44,142 bases of DNA from assembly GCA_030685215.1 (NCBI GenBank), contig JAUXQB010000324.1, forward strand, positions 1-44,142, given 5' to 3'. The stretch comes from Actinomycetota bacterium (GTDB taxonomy: Bacteria > Actinomycetota > Acidimicrobiia > Acidimicrobiales > Ilumatobacteraceae). Of the stretch, positions 1 through 6,924 are shown in pieces. Below the pieces are notes generated by a model. That model did no database searches. It worked only from the letters and a program-made list of their open reading frames with translations, and was not told the origin of the DNA. The position numbers and the translations under genes were made by a program. Positions within the stretch are counted from its first letter, which is position 1; every line of letters begins with the position of its first letter.

Positions 1-55
1 GCGTGATCAGCGAGAGGGCCAGGCCAATCAATCCGGTCGCAAGCGTCGGATTCAT
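1..55 (-). CDS. Partial N-terminus of a probable membrane protein
   Basis: Reading the reverse strand from an ATG at 55 gives 18 residues to the window edge, MNPTLATGLIGLALSLIT. This is a hydrophobic stretch with small residues, as in a first membrane segment or signal anchor. A purine-rich GAGAAG lies a few bases before the ATG, and a TACGCT hexamer (93-88 on this strand) could be its -10 box. The rest of the gene is outside the window, so no function can be given. It could also be a chance open frame. Confidence 0.4.
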   Translation of the reverse strand, partial: MNPTLATGLIGLALSLIT

Positions 56-87
56 CGTCTTCTCGGACTGGGCATCATGTAGATCTG

Positions 88-105
88 AGCGTAGGACCTC
101 TACGC
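88..105 (-). promoter_or_regulatory. -10 box overlapped by a 6-bp inverted repeat
   Basis: TACGCT on the reverse strand (93-88) fits the TANNNT -10 pattern seen throughout this window. It is overlapped by GCGTAG (89-94) and CTACGC (100-105), a perfect inverted repeat with a 5-base spacer. The arrangement would suit an operator controlling the partial gene that starts at 55. No regulator is known for it. Confidence 0.3.
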
Positions 106-132
106 GAGCAGAGCGGCAGTTCGGAGCGGGGA

Positions 133-206
133 TCTGGACAGGAATCGTCTCGGACGTCGGGACGATTCCTGTCCAGAAGCCCGAATGGGACGATTCCTGT
201 CCAGAA
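133..206. repeat. Cluster of three 17-20 bp repeats, one inverted
   Basis: GACGATTCCTGTCCAGA occurs at 161-177 and 189-205, inside a 20-bp direct repeat (159-178 and 187-206, period 28). Its exact reverse complement is at 133-149. The half-site TGTCCAGAA is the same as that in the perfect palindrome before the TetR gene at 3115. The cluster lies in the 286-bp gap between the partial gene at 55 and the HNH gene, where no convincing coding frame is seen. It could be a regulator binding cluster or a dispersed genomic repeat. Confidence 0.7.
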
Positions 207-341
207 TCCGAGCCGATCCGATTGCCCGATATGGCGCTCCGAGGCAAGACGCGACGCGCACGGATCACCTGGTCTGTGCGGCCCGTGCCGCCTTGTTCGC
301 GGCGCGGGCAGCCGACCATGCATGGGCGTGACGCTCGCTTG

Positions 342-1619
342 TCAGTTGCCGGCGATCGCTACTGCTTCGGCTCGCCAGCCGATTTCGGTGCCGTCGGGGC
401 GGTAGTGGTGCCAGTGGCCGTGTGCGTCGCGTTCGGTGCGGTAGCCGCGGGACTTCCACCGGTTGTGGTGCCCGCACATCGGCCCGCCGTTGGTGCTGCT
501 GGTCGGCCCTGCGTTGGACCAGGGCAGCACATGGTCGGCCTGGCACACCGACCCGGGGACCTGGCAGGCAGACCACGTGCATCGTCTGTTGGACAGCAGC
601 ACCGCCTCACGCAAGGCGCCGGTGAACAGGCGTTGTTTGCGGCCCATGTCGACCACCACTCCCGCACTGTCGAGCACCACCCGACGCACGTACCCCGTCG
701 CGGCGGCGGCGAGCATGTCGTGGGCGTCGATGACCACCCCGCCATCGGTTTCGCAACGGGTGAACGGATCGTTGGGGTTCAACGGCTTCGGGTTCCCACC
801 GAGTGACTTCTCGAGGTGGTGCTCGAACGTGTCGAGCCCGACCAGCAGGTTGATGGTGACACCGGTGCCGGTGCCGTCGGAGGAAATGCCGGCGGCGGCG
901 TGGAAGATGGCCAGCAGCGCATCGAAGCGGCGTTGCGCGTCGGTGCGCGACATCAGGCCGGGGCACATGCTGTCGCCGTGCACCAGGACGCCTTCGTCCC
1001 AGTCGGCCAACCACTCGGAGTGCGCGAACGCATCGAGGATCTCCTTCAACTGCACACCGGCGGTCGCACCACCAACCGCCTCGAGGAAGCATTCGTTGCC
1101 GACCACCCCCACCCGCGCCTTGCGATTTCGGTGCGCCCGCTCGGCGGACTGATGCGCGCCATCAGGGTCCGCGGCCGCCACCCAGGTGTTCAGTGCGACC
1201 AGATAGTCGGCGTAGTCCAACGACACCGCAGCACCGACCAACATCGCCTCGCCGTCTGCCAGGTGATCCTGCACCCGCGGGTTCGACACCACCGAGGACA
1301 ACGCATGCAACTGGGCAACACCCAACTCGCCCGCCTCGGCCAACTCCCGAGCCGAATCGAAGGTGGCCAGCGCGGTGCCGGCCTTCACGAACCTGGCCGC
1401 TTCGGCACCGGACCAATTGCACGCCGCCTGCCCCCACGCCTTCGGTGTGCGATGTTTGTCGTCGAGGTGTCCACCGATCTCGGCGACGGTGTGCACGAAC
1501 ATCGCGACCTTCGCTTCGACCCGGCGACGCTCGCGATCCAGCACCCGCGCGAACGCCTCACGCTCTGCCGGCGACATCGCCGCCACCTGCGCCGCATCCG
1601 GCAACCCGAACGAACTCAT
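342..1619 (-). CDS. DUF222 / HNH endonuclease domain protein (13E12 repeat family)
   Basis: This 425-residue protein has the two-part layout of the actinobacterial 13E12/REP13E12 family. A long DUF222 region covers most of the protein, starting near AQVAAMSPAEREAF, followed by a C-terminal HNH domain around residues 340-390. The HNH part shows two Cys groups (CTWSACQVPGSVC), the ADHVLPW core with Asp-His, and the closing N-x-x-x-x-CGHHN. HNH domains bind a metal ion and cut DNA; the biological role of this family is unknown, and its members occur in many copies in actinobacterial genomes. The start at 1619 follows a short region without a clear Shine-Dalgarno. The gene stands alone, flanked by repeats on its downstream side. 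The long open frames on the opposite strand over it are high-GC shadows. Confidence 0.9.
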   Translation of the reverse strand: MSSFGLPDAAQVAAMSPAEREAFARVLDRERRRVEAKVAMFVHTVAEIGGHLDDKHRTPKAWGQAACNWSGAEAARFVKAGTALATFDSARELAEAGELGVAQLHALSSVVSNPRVQDHLADGEAMLVGAAVSLDYADYLVALNTWVAAADPDGAHQSAERAHRNRKARVGVVGNECFLEAVGGATAGVQLKEILDAFAHSEWLADWDEGVLVHGDSMCPGLMSRTDAQRRFDALLAIFHAAAGISSDGTGTGVTINLLVGLDTFEHHLEKSLGGNPKPLNPNDPFTRCETDGGVVIDAHDMLAAAATGYVRRVVLDSAGVVVDMGRKQRLFTGALREAVLLSNRRCTWSACQVPGSVCQADHVLPWSNAGPTSSTNGGPMCGHHNRWKSRGYRTERDAHGHWHHYRPDGTEIGWRAEAVAIAGN

Positions 1620-1710
1620 GTACGCATCATCCCAAAAGGGTGTGACAGAGAAGGCAACCTGCCGATGGGTGCCTGGAGCCAGACCTGACGCCCGAACGCG
1701 GTCGCGGTGA

Positions 1711-1756
1711 CCGGTACGTTTGTACCGGGATTCGGGCGCGGGAGTAGCGTTGGCGC
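1711..1756 (+). promoter_or_regulatory. Leaderless promoter with CCGGTAC inverted repeat
   Basis: CCGGTAC (1711-1717) and GTACCGG (1722-1728) form a perfect 7-bp inverted repeat with a 4-base spacer. A TAGCGT -10 hexamer follows at 1745-1750, and the ATG of the flavoenzyme gene begins 6 bases after it, so transcription should start at or next to the start codon. The inverted repeat lies about where the -35 element would be, suiting an operator. The regulator is unknown; the TetR gene downstream has a different palindrome. Confidence 0.5.
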
Positions 1757-3058
1757 ATGAGTGATCGTGCAGATGCCGTCGTCATCGGCGCCGGAGTCAT
1801 CGGATCGGCGGTGGCGCTCGAGCTCGCACGCGGCGGCCGCTCCGTCATCGTGGTCGACAAGGGACCGGCGGCCGGGACGGGCTCCACCAGTTCCTCGGCG
1901 TCGATCATCCGGTTCAGCTACTCCACCATCGACTCCGTGCTCGCGGCCTGGGAAGCCGCGGCCATGTGGCACGACTGGGCCGGGCACCTCGGCACCGTCG
2001 ATCCCGACGGCATGGCGCGCTTCGTGCGCACCGGCATGTGCATCTTCCACACGCCGGGCAACGGCATCGAGCGCGTGGAGCAACTGTGGGACGACGTCGG
2101 CATCGCCTACGAGCAGTGCGACACCGACCGCTTACGCACGCTGCTGCCCGGTGTGGACCTCGGCGCGTACTTCCCTCCGAAGCGCATCGACGACCCCGCG
2201 TTCGCCGAGGAGGCGACCTCCGAGCTGACGGCGATCTTCGAGCCGGAGTCGGGCTTCATCGACGACCCGATGCTGGCGGCGCGCAACCTCGCCTACACGG
2301 CCAAGCAGCACGGTGCCGACTTCCGCTTCCACCAGGAAGTGGTCAGCATCGATCGTGCTCACGGTCGCGTCGCCGGTGTCACGCTGGCGAGCGGTGCGAG
2401 CATCGAGGCGCCGGTCGTCGTGAACGTCGGTGGTCCGCACTCGGGGTTGATCAACCGCATGGCGGGCGTCGCCGAGGGCATGCGCATCGGTCACCGGCCG
2501 CTGCGCCAGGAGGTGTTCACGGTCGAGGCGCCGATCGGGCTGCGGCTCGAGGACGGCATGCCCGCCACCGCCGACCTCGACATCGGCCAGTACCTGCGCC
2601 CGCAGATCGGCGGCACGTGGCTGGTGGGTGGAACCGAGCCCGAGTGCGACGAGCTGCACTGGGTCGACGACCCCGACCACTTCGACGAGTACCCGACGGT
2701 CGAGCAGTTCGAGATCACGATGATGCGTGTCGCCCGGCGAGTGCCCGAGTTCGGGGTGCCCCACCGGCCGGTCGGCCTGGCCGCGCTGTACGACGTGGCC
2801 GACGACTGGGTGCCCTTCTACGACAAGAGCGACCTGCCCGGGTTCTTCATGGCCTGCGGCACCAGCGGCAACCAGTTCAAGAACGCGCCGCTGGCGGGCC
2901 AGTTCATGAAGGCCATCATCGATGCGGAATCCGCCGGCGGCGACCACGACGCCGTGCCGGTGCAGTTCGTCGGTGCACGCACCGGACGCACGATCGATCT
3001 CGGCGCGTTCTCCCGTCGCCGCGAGAAGGCGATCACCTCCGGCACCGTCATGGGGTGA
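1757..3058 (+). CDS. FAD-dependent oxidoreductase, DAO family (sarcosine oxidase/dimethylglycine dehydrogenase-like)
   Basis: The 433-residue protein begins with a Rossmann motif for FAD, AVVIGAGVIGSAVALELARG (GxGxxG at residues 11-16), with the acidic end of beta-2 at VVDK. The rest fits the DAO fold (pfam01266), whose members oxidise amine C-N bonds: sarcosine, dimethylglycine, glycine or D-amino acids. The C-terminal FFMACGTSGNQFKNAPLAGQ segment resembles the FAD-contacting end of these enzymes. Substrate cannot be read from sequence. The neighbours (TetR, ferredoxin, P450, gamma-butyrobetaine hydroxylase-type dioxygenase) are all co-directional. An N-methylated amine or betaine substrate is therefore a reasonable inference, not a demonstration. 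The ATG at 1757 sits 6 bases after a -10 hexamer, so the message is probably leaderless. Confidence 0.85.
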   Translation: MSDRADAVVIGAGVIGSAVALELARGGRSVIVVDKGPAAGTGSTSSSASIIRFSYSTIDSVLAAWEAAAMWHDWAGHLGTVDPDGMARFVRTGMCIFHTPGNGIERVEQLWDDVGIAYEQCDTDRLRTLLPGVDLGAYFPPKRIDDPAFAEEATSELTAIFEPESGFIDDPMLAARNLAYTAKQHGADFRFHQEVVSIDRAHGRVAGVTLASGASIEAPVVVNVGGPHSGLINRMAGVAEGMRIGHRPLRQEVFTVEAPIGLRLEDGMPATADLDIGQYLRPQIGGTWLVGGTEPECDELHWVDDPDHFDEYPTVEQFEITMMRVARRVPEFGVPHRPVGLAALYDVADDWVPFYDKSDLPGFFMACGTSGNQFKNAPLAGQFMKAIIDAESAGGDHDAVPVQFVGARTGRTIDLGAFSRRREKAITSGTVMG

Positions 3059-3072
3059 CCTGGCCCCGCACA

Positions 3073-3106
3073 ACTTCTGGACAGAGTGTCCAGAAGTGTG
3101 TACTGT
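3073..3106 (+). promoter_or_regulatory. tetR promoter with perfect 11-bp palindromic operator
   Basis: ACTTCTGGACA (3073-3083) and TGTCCAGAAGT (3087-3097) are perfect inverted copies around the spacer GAG. The left arm contains TGGACA (3078-3083), a good -35 element, which is 17 bases from TACTGT (3101-3106), a good -10 element. The TetR gene starts 8 bases later at 3115. A palindrome of this size covering the promoter of a TetR-family gene is the usual layout for autorepression. That the TetR protein binds here is inference. Confidence 0.75.
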
Positions 3107-3114
3107 GACCGACG

Positions 3115-3744
3115 ATGACCGGGGGGACCATCGCCGATCCGCGGGTGCTGCGCACGCACCGAGCGCTCCACGACGCGATGGTCGCGCTCTGCCTCGAAGT
3201 GGGCTACCGGTCGATCACCATCGATCAACTGGTGGAGCGTGCGGGCACCACGCGCGCCACCTTCTACACGCACTTCCGCGACAAGGAGCACCTGCTCGCG
3301 GCCATCGCCGCGCAGGTCGTCGCCGACGTGCTCGACCGCTTCGAGCAGCAGGACGGCGCGGCGCCCGTCGACCGCCTGCACGTGCTCTTCGAAGACGCCG
3401 AGCGTCACCCGGAACGACTTCGCGTGGTGCTGCGTGGCGAAGGCGACGGCGTCGCGTTGCGGCTGTTCACGGAGCGCGTGGTCGACGTGATCACCGAGAT
3501 CGACGAGGCCGCTCGTGCGAACGGAGCAATGCCGCTCGCGGTCGACGCCGAGCTCGCGGTGCGCGCGATGGCCGGCCAGATCATCGAGGTGCTGCGCTGG
3601 TGGACCGACATCGACACGCCCGACTTCACGCGCCTGCCCATCGACGAGGTGGTGGCGCAACTGCGCGCGGTCGCCAACCTCGGCCGCCTCTCCACTTCCG
3701 ACCCCCGCCGAGTCACCATCCACCACGAGGAGACATCACCGTGA
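3115..3744 (+). CDS. TetR/AcrR family transcriptional regulator
   Basis: The protein has 209 residues, the usual TetR size. The N-terminal helix-turn-helix spans about residues 32-58 (ITIDQLVERAGTTRATFYTHFRDKEHLL), which carries the hallmark T-x-YxHF-xxKExLL pattern. The C-terminal part, a predicted all-helical ligand and dimer domain, does not match a family I can name. TetR proteins usually repress until a small ligand, often a pathway substrate, releases them from DNA. The 25-bp palindrome over its own promoter is the obvious target. Its stop overlaps the GTG of the ferredoxin gene by 4 bases, so tetR, ferredoxin and probably P450 are one transcript. Confidence 0.92.
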   Translation: MTGGTIADPRVLRTHRALHDAMVALCLEVGYRSITIDQLVERAGTTRATFYTHFRDKEHLLAAIAAQVVADVLDRFEQQDGAAPVDRLHVLFEDAERHPERLRVVLRGEGDGVALRLFTERVVDVITEIDEAARANGAMPLAVDAELAVRAMAGQIIEVLRWWTDIDTPDFTRLPIDEVVAQLRAVANLGRLSTSDPRRVTIHHEETSP

Positions 3745-3938
3745 AAGTCCAACTCGACTACGACGCCTGCCACGGCCACCAGAGCTGCGCCATCGCTGCG
3801 CCGGAGGTGTTCGGCGCCGACGACTACGGCAACGCCGTCGTGCTGATCGAGGGCGATCTGCCCGTCGAGCTCGAGACCAAAGCCCGCCGAGCCGAGGGCA
3901 ACTGCCCGGAGCGCGCCATCACCCTCATCGACTCCTGA
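3741..3938 (+). CDS. Small ferredoxin ([3Fe-4S]-type, P450 partner) with His in the cluster motif
   Basis: This 65-residue protein starts at a GTG that overlaps the tetR stop (GTGA). It shows C10-x2-H13-x2-C16 and a late C55-P56, the layout of P450-associated actinobacterial ferredoxins. The position that carries a fourth Cys in [4Fe-4S] relatives is His13, so a [3Fe-4S] cluster, or one with an unusual His ligand, is expected. It begins with the typical VKVQLDYDACHGHQSC and contains APEVFG. It passes single electrons from a reductase to the P450 encoded 16 bases downstream. No ferredoxin reductase gene is present in the window, so that partner must be elsewhere. Confidence 0.92.
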   Translation: MKVQLDYDACHGHQSCAIAAPEVFGADDYGNAVVLIEGDLPVELETKARRAEGNCPERAITLIDS

Positions 3939-3954
3939 GCAGGAAGCAGCCGCC

Positions 3955-5154
3955 ATGACCACGATCGACCCCACCACCGACTACGACATCTTCGACCCCG
4001 AGTACGTGCTGAACCCGTTCCCCACCATCGACCAGATTCGCGAGTCGGAGTGCCCGGTCGCGCACACCGAACGATGGGGCGGCTCGTGGATGCCCACCCG
4101 CTACGCCGACATCGTTGCAGTCGCGCAGGAGCACGATGTGTTCACGTCGCGCCAGATCCTGGTCACCGGTCCACCCGACGGCCAGGCGCCCGAGGGCGCA
4201 TACGCCGGCGTGGCCGCGCCGCCGATCAGCAGCGACCCGCCCGAGCACCACTGGCACCGCCGCCTCATCCTGCCGTTCTTCGCGCCGCAGGCGGTGGCGA
4301 AGTACGAGCCGATCACGCGCGAGCTGTGCCACTCGCTGATCGACAAGTTCATCGACAAGGGCGAAGCCGACTCCGCCGCCGACTACGCGCAGCAGATTCC
4401 GGTGCGCGTCATCGCCACCATGCTCGGGGTGCCCACCGACATGTCCGACACCTTCACCGGCTGGGTGCGCGGTGTGCTCGAAGCAGGTCTCATGGACCAG
4501 GAGGTGCGGCTCGAGGCACGCGGCAACATCCTCGGGTTCTTCCACGCGCAGGTGGCCGACCGCATCGCCAACCCGCGCGAGGACGATCTCATCACCACGC
4601 TGCTCAACTCCGAGATCGACGGGCAGAAGGTGCCGGTCGAGTACGTGATGGGTGTATGCAACCTGATGCTCGTGGCCGGTGTCGACACCACGTGGTCGTC
4701 GATCGGTGCGTCGCTCTGGCACCTCGCACAGCACCCCGAGCACCGTCGGCAACTGCGCGACGACCCCGAGCTGTGGCCCGCCGCGATCGAGGAACTGCTG
4801 CGCATGTACGCACCGGTCACAATGGCTCGCATCGTCGATCGCGACATCGAGTTCCAGGGCTGCCCGATGCATGCCGGCGACCGCGTGCTGATGTCGTTCC
4901 CCGCCGCCAACCGCGACCCACGCCAGTTCGAGAACCCCAACGAGGTCGACTTCGAACGCGAGCACAACCGGCACGTCGCGTTCGGCGCCGGCATCCACCG
5001 CTGCGCCGGCTCCAACCTTGCCCGGCTCGAGCTGCGCATCGCGCTGCAGGTGTGGCTCGAGCGCATCCCCGAGTTCCAGCTCGCCGATCCGTCGGCGGTC
5101 ACGTGGGCCGGCGGCCAGGTGCGCGGCACTCGCGTCGCGAAGGTGACGTTCTGA
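3955..5154 (+). CDS. Cytochrome P450
   Basis: This 399-residue soluble bacterial P450 has all diagnostic motifs: the I-helix oxygen-activation motif AGVDTT (241-246), the K-helix E280-x-x-R283, and the haem loop FGAGIHRCAG with the thiolate ligand Cys350. P450s insert one oxygen atom into a substrate using two electrons, here most likely supplied by the ferredoxin encoded immediately upstream. The small gap and common direction argue for co-transcription with tetR and the ferredoxin. The subfamily cannot be assigned by eye. Context (amine-oxidising flavoenzyme upstream, betaine-type dioxygenase downstream) suggests oxidative dealkylation or hydroxylation of a methylated amine, which is inference. 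Confidence 0.93.
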   Translation: MTTIDPTTDYDIFDPEYVLNPFPTIDQIRESECPVAHTERWGGSWMPTRYADIVAVAQEHDVFTSRQILVTGPPDGQAPEGAYAGVAAPPISSDPPEHHWHRRLILPFFAPQAVAKYEPITRELCHSLIDKFIDKGEADSAADYAQQIPVRVIATMLGVPTDMSDTFTGWVRGVLEAGLMDQEVRLEARGNILGFFHAQVADRIANPREDDLITTLLNSEIDGQKVPVEYVMGVCNLMLVAGVDTTWSSIGASLWHLAQHPEHRRQLRDDPELWPAAIEELLRMYAPVTMARIVDRDIEFQGCPMHAGDRVLMSFPAANRDPRQFENPNEVDFEREHNRHVAFGAGIHRCAGSNLARLELRIALQVWLERIPEFQLADPSAVTWAGGQVRGTRVAKVTF

Positions 5155-5182
5155 CCTTCCTCCTCGCGGCGAAATCGGTCGA

Positions 5183-5201
5183 CTGAACTACCATTCAGCT
5201 C
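5183..5201 (+). promoter_or_regulatory. Leaderless promoter with CTGAA/TTCAG inverted repeat
   Basis: CTGAA (5183-5187) and TTCAG (5194-5198) form a 5-bp inverted repeat that encloses the -10 hexamer TACCAT (5189-5194). The ATG at 5202 follows the hexamer by 7 bases. A short operator over the -10 would let the dioxygenase gene be controlled separately from the P450 operon 48 bases upstream. Confidence 0.4.
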
Positions 5202-6302
5202 ATGGCACACGTTGCTTCGCTCACGCACCTCGACGCCTCGCTCGAGGTCACCTGGTCCGACGGTGTGGTCACTCGCTACCCGTGGCTGTGGCTGCGTGAT
5301 CACGCGCACGACGACGACACGATGCACCCGGTCACCCAGCAACGCCAGCTGTTCACCGCACGCGTACCGCGGGCGCTGCAGGGTCTGAGCACCGAGGTCG
5401 TCGACGGTTCGCTGCAGATCACCTGGGACATCCTGGAGCCGCCGTCGTCGCTGCCGGTGTCGTTCCTGTGCACCTACCGCCACCCGATGGTGGCGCGCGC
5501 CGCGGTCGACGTGCCCGTCACGCTCTGGAACGCGAACTCGCTCACCACGCCCACCGTCGCCCACGACCTGGTGATGCACACCGATGCCGGGTTGGCGCAG
5601 TGGCTGAGCAACACACTGCAGTACGGCTTCTGCCTGGTCGTCGGCACGCCTGCTACCGCCGAGGCCACCGAGGCGCTCATGCGGCGAGTCGCGTACATCC
5701 GCGAGACCATCTTCGGCGGCTTCTGGGAGTTCCAGGCCGACATGTCGAAGGCCGACACCGCCTACACCACGCTCGAACTGCGCGGCCACACCGACAGCAC
5801 GTACAGCAACGACGCCCCCGGGAGCCAGCTGCTGCACTGCCTCGAGTTCGTCGGCTCCGGTGGCGAGAGCACCATCGTCGATGCGTTCGCCATCGCGCGA
5901 CGGATGGAAGCCGAACACCCTGAGCTGTTCGAAGTGCTGTCCTCGGTGGCGGTGCCCGGCCAGTACATCGGCGACGGTGCGCACCTGATGGCCGCGCGGC
6001 CGGTGTTCCGTCACGACCACACCGGCCGACTCGTGCAGGTGTCGTTCAACAACTACGACCGTGCGCCGTTCCTGCTCGAGGAAGCCGACATGATCGCGTT
6101 CTACGACGCCATCCGCGTGTTCGACGAGCTCGCCAACGACCCGGCCATGCAGTGGCGGCACGTGCTGCAGCCGGGCGAGGCGATGCTGTTCGACAACTGG
6201 CGCGTGCTGCACGGCCGCGCGGCCTACACGGGCTTGCGGCGGATGTGTGGCGGCTACCTCAACCGCGAGGATCTCGAGAGTCGCCTTCGTCAGCTGATCT
6301 GA
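5202..6302 (+). CDS. TauD/TfdA-family 2-oxoglutarate dioxygenase, gamma-butyrobetaine/trimethyllysine hydroxylase type
   Basis: The 366-residue protein has the two-domain plan of gamma-butyrobetaine and trimethyllysine hydroxylases. A small N-terminal domain (about residues 1-95, with RYPWLWLRDHAHDDDTMHP) is followed by a TauD-type double-stranded beta-helix. The iron triad is visible as H196-T-D198 in RGHTDSTYSNDAPGSQLLHCL, and H337 in RVLHGRAAYTG. The downstream RR/CGGYLNRED end matches the family. These enzymes hydroxylate trimethylammonium acids using O2 and 2-oxoglutarate, as in carnitine synthesis. The substrate may differ here. The Cys/His zinc ligands of the N-terminal domain in animal homologues are not evident. 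The 3' end overlaps the convergent kinase gene by 44 bases. Confidence 0.88.
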   Translation: MAHVASLTHLDASLEVTWSDGVVTRYPWLWLRDHAHDDDTMHPVTQQRQLFTARVPRALQGLSTEVVDGSLQITWDILEPPSSLPVSFLCTYRHPMVARAAVDVPVTLWNANSLTTPTVAHDLVMHTDAGLAQWLSNTLQYGFCLVVGTPATAEATEALMRRVAYIRETIFGGFWEFQADMSKADTAYTTLELRGHTDSTYSNDAPGSQLLHCLEFVGSGGESTIVDAFAIARRMEAEHPELFEVLSSVAVPGQYIGDGAHLMAARPVFRHDHTGRLVQVSFNNYDRAPFLLEEADMIAFYDAIRVFDELANDPAMQWRHVLQPGEAMLFDNWRVLHGRAAYTGLRRMCGGYLNREDLESRLRQLI

Positions 6303-6924
6303 TCGCAGGGTCGTCAGGGTCGAACTCGTACCCGGCCGCTCGCGACCGCGCCAGGATCAGCGCTGCGTTCGGCTCGTCGACGGTGCGCACCCATGCCTCC
6401 GCCTCGTCGGGGCTGCGACCGTGCGCGACGTGACGCGCCACCAGCCGCGCTCGCCGATCCTCGTCGTCGGGCCGCAGCATCCATGACTGATCGAGCAGCG
6501 GGGCCACCTCGCGCCAGCGGCCGTCGTCGAGCAGCAGATAGTTGCCCTCGGTGATCACCAGCTGCGTGTCGACCGCGATGCGGATGGCCCCGGCGATCGG
6601 CTCCTCGAGATCCCGATGGAAGCGCGGCACCAGCACGTCGTGACGACGTTCGCGAACTCGCTGCAGTGCCGACAGATATCCGTCCACGTCGAACGTGTCG
6701 GGTGCGCCTTTGCGGTCGCGACGGCCGAGCCGCCCCAGCTCCTCGTCGGCGAGATGGAAGCCGTCCATCGGCAGCAGCTGTGCGCGCGTGCCGTAGTGCG
6801 TGAGGACCGCCTCGGCGAGCGTGCTCTTGCCGGCGCCAGGTGCGCCCGCGATCCCGAGCACACGGCCGCCGACCGCGAGCATGCGGTCGACGCGCTCGAT
6901 CAGCCGGGGATGGAGCGCTGCCAT
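6259..6924 (-). CDS. P-loop nucleoside/sugar kinase-like protein (uridine kinase / FrcK-like)
   Basis: The 221-residue protein carries a Walker A motif, GAPGAGKST (27-35), then LLPMDGFHLADEEL and KGAPDTFDVDGY, both typical of the uridine kinase/phosphoribulokinase-like family. VITEGNYLLLDDGRWREV fits its Walker B region. Members phosphorylate nucleosides, pantothenate or sugars; the bacterial FrcK-type branch sits in fructose gene clusters. Here the preceding gene is a PfkB sugar kinase, and the two overlap by 25 bases, consistent with a sugar-kinase operon. ATG 6924 is chosen because it puts a complete N-terminal helix before the P-loop. The 3' end overlaps the dioxygenase gene on the other strand by 44 bases. 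Confidence 0.85.
   Translation of the reverse strand: MAALHPRLIERVDRMLAVGGRVLGIAGAPGAGKSTLAEAVLTHYGTRAQLLPMDGFHLADEELGRLGRRDRKGAPDTFDVDGYLSALQRVRERRHDVLVPRFHRDLEEPIAGAIRIAVDTQLVITEGNYLLLDDGRWREVAPLLDQSWMLRPDDEDRRARLVARHVAHGRSPDEAEAWVRTVDEPNAALILARSRAAGYEFDPDDPAIRSADEGDSRDPRG

Noticed and set aside
3-806. Long forward open frame at the left edge
   Set aside because: It lies antisense to the HNH gene and its translation is Arg/Gly/His-rich high-GC shadow without a domain.
4383-6212. 609-codon reverse open frame
   Set aside because: Antisense to the P450 and the 2OG dioxygenase, whose catalytic motifs are intact; the reverse translation is His/Arg-rich with no motif.
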